This document shows positions 6,115-9,212 of a DNA stretch of 9,212 nucleotides, one piece after another (within the stretch, counting starts at the first letter, position 1; every line of letters begins with the position of its first letter). A program made the position numbers and the translations under genes. Source of the DNA: Lysobacteraceae bacterium (GTDB lineage: Bacteria > Pseudomonadota > Gammaproteobacteria > Xanthomonadales > Wenzhouxiangellaceae); contig JAIVHD010000059.1 of assembly GCA_020201235.1 (NCBI GenBank), positions 1 to 9,212 of the forward strand. Direction: 5' to 3'. The notes under the pieces were generated by a model. It was not told the origin of the DNA. It searched no databases and saw only the letters and a program-made list of their open reading frames with translations.

Positions 6115-7443
6115 TTAAACAAGGGTCATCGCTTGCGGCGCGTTATGACCGGATTTTTTTCTCAGCAAGGTTCCGATAAATACCGCCAGAACGACCTGGG
6201 TGGCGGGCAGGTGCCAGCTGAAATCACCCAGCGCCACAAGTGCCAGTGCCGCGAGACCCGCGAAAAGTGGAATTGTTTCGCGGCACAGCCGGGCATTGTT
6301 CCAGATTGCGGCCAGTACCGCGACCAGCAGGCCCGCACCAACAATGCCCATTTCGAATAACCATTGGAGCAGATCATTGTGAGCGAAATCGTACCAACCC
6401 TTCATGTCGCCGGGCTGCACTTGTTTAAAGACTGCTTCGAAGCCGCCAAGGCCAACGCCGCTCAGCCACCACACGGGCTCTGTCTCAAACAGCATCAAGC
6501 GCACGATATCGAATCGGCGTTCCTCGATACGCGAGATCGCCAGTCGCTCGGCCAGCGGTGTCAGGCCGTACCAGGTGGCCGCCACCAGCGCGGCCACTGC
6601 GGCCAGGTACATCGGCCATGTCGCGCCACGATTGTGCTGTCTGCGCATTCTCGTCCACAGCACCAGACCCACCAGCATGCCGAAAACACCGGCCGCGCTT
6701 CCCAGGCGCGAGGCCGATCCAAGCAGCGCAGCGCCGACCACCGCGCCGCAGATGACTGCACCGGCAACCCGGAGTTCGAACGGTAAGCGGCTAAGCAGTG
6801 GCATCGAGCGGCGCCACCAGACCGAGATGACCAGTGGCCAGGTCAGCGCCAGATAGCCGGCGTATAAATTACGGTTGCTGAAACTGCCATGAACGTATCC
6901 GGGATTGTTGCGCTGCCAGACGCCGAAAATCGACTCAGCGCCGGAAGCATGCGCCATCAAGCCGTAAAAAGCCTGGAACAGGGCCGACCCGGCGATCACT
7001 AGCCAGACGAGGTTGCGCCGCACCGGATCCAGGCTGGATACGCCCCAGGCGATCATCATCAAGGCCATGAAAACCGCCCATGCACGTACGCTCGCGGCCG
7101 GGTTTGGGGACCATTGCGCCGGCAGATACTGGCCGGTCCACAGGGCGTCGGGGTAGGCCCCTAGTGCGCGTGCAAGACCCGGCAACGGCAATATCTGGAG
7201 CACGATCCAGACGGTCAGTACGCCGCTAAACAGCCACCATTTTGCCGGCAGTGGCTGCAGGCTTGATCGCGCGGGTCCGGCAACGCCGGCCAGCCCAATC
7301 AACAACCCGCCGAAAACCAGCAGCGCGCCGCTGCCCGACAAGGTCAACGGCGTTCGGTTGCCCATTAACAGCGGCAGCGTTAGAACCAGCAATGAAGTCA
7401 CTGCCACTACAAACGGGCTTTGCCAGGAAAGTGGCCGGGTCAT
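6115..7443 (-). CDS. O-antigen ligase / polymerase family membrane protein
   Basis: A 442-residue polytopic inner-membrane protein with about 11-12 hydrophobic segments, fitting the O-antigen ligase/Wzy family (WaaL-like). Members join or polymerise lipid-linked glycans at the periplasmic face. Visible family features are GSFSNRNLYAGYLAL (186-200), SRLGSAAGVF (245-254), GVGLGGFEAVF (329-339) and AHNDLLQWLFEMGIVG (354-369), the last giving the conserved periplasmic His/Asn/Asp group (H355, N356, D357). GDFSWHLPA (406-414) lies near the C-terminus. The large loop before AHND is where the family's active-site residues lie. The chosen ATG at 7443 overlaps the upstream stop in the classic ATGA arrangement, implying translational coupling; a GTG at 7500 would add 19 polar residues and is less likely. 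Ligase, exopolysaccharide polymerase and protein-glycosylation ligase cannot be told apart from sequence alone. Confidence 0.85.
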   Translation of the reverse strand: MTRPLSWQSPFVVAVTSLLVLTLPLLMGNRTPLTLSGSGALLVFGGLLIGLAGVAGPARSSLQPLPAKWWLFSGVLTVWIVLQILPLPGLARALGAYPDALWTGQYLPAQWSPNPAASVRAWAVFMALMMIAWGVSSLDPVRRNLVWLVIAGSALFQAFYGLMAHASGAESIFGVWQRNNPGYVHGSFSNRNLYAGYLALTWPLVISVWWRRSMPLLSRLPFELRVAGAVICGAVVGAALLGSASRLGSAAGVFGMLVGLVLWTRMRRQHNRGATWPMYLAAVAALVAATWYGLTPLAERLAISRIEERRFDIVRLMLFETEPVWWLSGVGLGGFEAVFKQVQPGDMKGWYDFAHNDLLQWLFEMGIVGAGLLVAVLAAIWNNARLCRETIPLFAGLAALALVALGDFSWHLPATQVVLAVFIGTLLRKKSGHNAPQAMTLV

Positions 7444-8984
7444 GGGCTGTGTTGCTCGATTCGGGTAATCAGAAGTCGTTCGCCGTGTTCGCGCATCCAC
7501 AGCGTGGTGTGCTGCGGGGCGATCGAAGGCCCCGGCTGATCCGCTGGCCGGCCCTGCTTTGAAACCGGTTGCCGAGTGATCGCGACGCTGGCCTCAACCC
7601 GCCACAGCTGTTGCTGGCGCTGAACCCGCAGCACGCGCAGATTGACCTGCAGCGACTGCCCGGTTTGCAGCAAATTTTGATAATAGCGGTCGGCGCGATG
7701 CCTGCCGTCGGCTGCATGGATTTGTGCGTTGGCGTCGAACTGCCGTAGCAGGCTGGCCAGCCTGCCGGCCTCGAGGTCGTTGTGCCAGGCGCTTAATGTT
7801 TGGCCGACGGCATGGGTGGCGATCGGGCCCAGCGCTAGCCCCGTATCCAATCCGGCCCGCTCGACCGGACTTTCGGTCGTGTCATGCAGGGCGCTTTGTC
7901 GCGCAGCTGCGGACACAGAACTTTCGGCCCCGTGCTGTAGGCCCGGCGAGCCTTGCCGGATGTACTCCCCGCCGTTTTCGGCTCTTGCCGGTGCACGCGG
8001 CAATTCGCGGGTACCCGGCACGGGCGTGATTGGTTCTCGATCGGCGGGCACCGGGCCTGATGTGCGCACAGCGCGTGGGTCGCTTCGCGCCAGCGCGCGC
8101 TCGGGCACAGGCGACACGGGCTCGGTGTTTGAGATCAAGCCCAACTGGCGCAGTTGCTCGTCGACGCTGGGCAATTTGCTGCCGGTCGCCGGCGTGGCCG
8201 CGATAGACCGGTGCAATACCGGCTGTGGTTTGCCTGGACGGGGTGGATTTCCCGCTGGCGTTTCACCGGGGCCTGCGATTGGCCGGCCCAGGGGCTTGCG
8301 GGCGTGTTCATCCGGGCGGTCCGATGGCCGGGCCGATGGCGGCACCGAAGAGACCGGAGTCGAGCCCGGCGGCAGCGGTGCCAGCAGCAGGTTGATCACC
8401 GGCAGCAGTGCCAGCGCGGCAATACCGGCAATGAGTTTGTGGGCCAGCCAGCGATCGTGTCCGAAGCGGTGGCGCAGTCGTTCTTGCAGCCTGGGCAGGC
8501 GATTGGGTTTGGTCGGCTGGCGATGTGGCGAGGCGAGGTCTGGATCGTGCCCGGGGCCGGCGGTCGCGGCATCCGCACGCGTGCCGGACGTGTGCCAGGC
8601 ATCCGGGTTGCGTTTGAACTCGGCGTAGGCCCGATGGACCGCCTGCGAGCGCACCGTCAACCAGTCGCCCAGCTGTGGGAATCGGTCGGGATGATAGGCG
8701 CTGGCAAGTCGCCGGATTCGCGTGCGCCGCACATCTGCTTCAGCGCCGTCGGCAAGGCCGGCCGGTCCGGGCGCAAGTTCGCCGGCGGCGAACAGAACCT
8801 GATCGAGTCGCTCGAAGACCTGTGCCAGCAAGGCCGGGTTTTCGCTCGGCTCGGCGGACGCGCCCGTGCCGCGGCGCGCTGATCCGTTCAACCAGCCCAG
8901 CAATAGCTGCACCTCGTCGGGGTCAAGCGGCCGTTGGTGGTCGCGGCCAATTTGATCGAGCAGCCGGGTCAGCCGGTTAGCCAT
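7440..8984 (-). CDS. J-domain-like membrane protein with NTF2-like C-terminal domain
   Basis: A 514-residue protein I do not recognise as a named family. Residues about 51-127 resemble a degenerate J domain: a helix, then RRLASAYHPDRFP (91-103) with the HPD triad at 98-100 that in DnaJ proteins stimulates Hsp70 ATPase, then VRSQAVHRAYAEFKR (111-125). A basic stretch leads to one transmembrane segment (LIAGIAALALLPVINLLLAPL, 184-204). Residues about 205-390 are a long Pro/Arg/Ser/Ala-rich linker, probably disordered. Residues about 392-511 look like an NTF2/SnoaL-like fold: helix VGQTLSAWHNDLEAGRLASL, then strands ending TTLWMREHGERLLITRIEQ. The predicted topology is cytoplasmic J domain and periplasmic C-terminus. 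The start at 8984 is preferred because GAAGAGG (8991-8997) lies six bases upstream; a GTG at 9005 would add seven residues. It overlaps the upstream gene by 8 bp and the ligase gene by 4 bp, so a role in polysaccharide assembly is inferred. Confidence 0.8.
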   Translation of the reverse strand: MANRLTRLLDQIGRDHQRPLDPDEVQLLLGWLNGSARRGTGASAEPSENPALLAQVFERLDQVLFAAGELAPGPAGLADGAEADVRRTRIRRLASAYHPDRFPQLGDWLTVRSQAVHRAYAEFKRNPDAWHTSGTRADAATAGPGHDPDLASPHRQPTKPNRLPRLQERLRHRFGHDRWLAHKLIAGIAALALLPVINLLLAPLPPGSTPVSSVPPSARPSDRPDEHARKPLGRPIAGPGETPAGNPPRPGKPQPVLHRSIAATPATGSKLPSVDEQLRQLGLISNTEPVSPVPERALARSDPRAVRTSGPVPADREPITPVPGTRELPRAPARAENGGEYIRQGSPGLQHGAESSVSAAARQSALHDTTESPVERAGLDTGLALGPIATHAVGQTLSAWHNDLEAGRLASLLRQFDANAQIHAADGRHRADRYYQNLLQTGQSLQVNLRVLRVQRQQQLWRVEASVAITRQPVSKQGRPADQPGPSIAPQHTTLWMREHGERLLITRIEQHSP

Positions 8985-9212
8985 GCGGTGCCTCTTCGGC
9001 AGCACCCGAGCGCAATCCGGGTAGCGATTCGGGTAGCGATTCGGGCCAGGGCGCGTCAGCGTTGTCAGCGGTCTCTGGAATAAGATATAAATCGTCGAGC
9101 CACAAGTGGCCGTCGATGTTGCGGTCGAAGGCGGCCGTCGGGTCGCGTCGAATCGTCAAGTCAAGCGTTCTGGATTCATCCGGGGCGCTGAATTCGATCG
9201 ACCACGGTTGCC
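8977..9212 (-). CDS. C-terminal fragment, possibly jelly-roll/TPR-type exported protein
   Basis: The frame is open to the right edge of the window, so only the last 78 residues or so are visible. They read as beta-strand-rich sequence, with WSIEFSAPDESRTLDLTIRR followed by IDGHLWLDDLYLIPE. That is the closing pattern (alternating strands ending in G-x-L-W-(L/F)-D-D-(L/V)-x-L) of carbohydrate-binding jelly-roll modules, including those I recall at the C-termini of TPR proteins in polysaccharide loci. The last 25 residues are a polar tail with an in-frame duplication (ESLP twice). The stop overlaps the ATG of the J-domain gene by 8 bases (ATGGCTAA), so this is the upstream member of the same operon. 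The jelly-roll call is a pattern judgement on a short fragment; the full gene's function is not known. Confidence 0.65.
   Translation of the reverse strand, partial: QPWSIEFSAPDESRTLDLTIRRDPTAAFDRNIDGHLWLDDLYLIPETADNADAPWPESLPESLPGLRSGAAEEAPHG
8991..8997 (-). promoter_or_regulatory. Ribosome binding site of the J-domain gene
   Basis: On the minus strand GAAGAGG lies six bases before the ATG at 8984, inside the coding region of the upstream gene. It decides the start between this ATG and the GTG at 9005, and it supports translational coupling. Confidence 0.55.
9018..9041. repeat. 12-bp tandem duplication inside a coding region
   Basis: CGGGTAGCGATT occurs twice in tandem (9018-9029, 9030-9041), followed by CGGG, the start of a third unit. 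It adds four codons in frame in the minus-strand gene, giving ESLPESLP in its polar C-terminal tail. Confidence 0.7.

Noticed and set aside
7729..8628. 299-residue plus-strand frame antisense to the J-domain gene
   Set aside because: It is Ser/Gly/Arg/Cys-rich low-complexity sequence antisense to a long Pro-rich coding stretch, without a ribosome binding site or motifs.
8154..8882. 242-residue plus-strand frame antisense to the J-domain gene
   Set aside because: It is Arg/Gly/Trp-rich and overlaps another antisense frame. The minus-strand gene has a coherent domain order and coupled overlaps, so this is a shadow.

Overview
The window comes from a GC-rich (roughly 60% or more) Gram-negative chromosome. 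Gene content points to a gammaproteobacterium, perhaps of the Xanthomonadales/Wenzhouxiangella type. The pointers are a WecA-type transferase, an O-antigen-ligase-type membrane protein, a DUF305 protein with LVIVD-type propeller repeats, and a lipase family I associate with that group. The taxonomic guess is inference from family recall; no marker gene is present.

Left part (1-3414). A minus-strand gene for an exported protein runs off the left edge; only its signal peptide is inside. A 263-bp divergent intergenic region with one perfect 8-bp inverted repeat separates it from a large plus-strand gene (411-2909). That gene encodes an exported 832-residue fusion: a His/Met-rich DUF305 domain, a very acidic linker, a beta-propeller of LVIVD type carrying repeated histidines, and a helical tail. 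Next comes a 103-residue charged coiled-coil protein (3103-3414) of the sll1863-like stress-response type, with a strong ribosome binding site and a short direct repeat just upstream.

Right part (3435-9212). All genes are on the minus strand and converge on the coiled-coil gene. In transcription order they are: the C-terminal end of a gene running off the right edge (jelly-roll-like end, 8977-9212); a J-domain/membrane/NTF2-like-tail protein (7440-8984); an O-antigen ligase/polymerase family protein (6115-7443); a WecA-like polyprenyl-phosphate sugar-1-phosphate transferase (4777-5898); and an alpha/beta hydrolase (3435-4403) that looks N-terminally short. The first three overlap by 8 and 4 bp, so they are probably one translationally coupled operon. 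WecA starts a lipid-linked glycan on the inner membrane, and the ligase family works on finished lipid-linked glycans at the periplasmic face. The right half is therefore best read as the end of a surface- or exopolysaccharide locus, in which the J-domain protein is an uncharacterised accessory.

The three larger gaps (2910-3102, 4404-4776, 5899-6114) all carry copies of one short repeat. Two copies, in opposite orientation, match at 40 of 49 positions without gaps; the third is an internally deleted version. No tRNA, rRNA, CRISPR array, transposase or convincing intrinsic terminator was seen.
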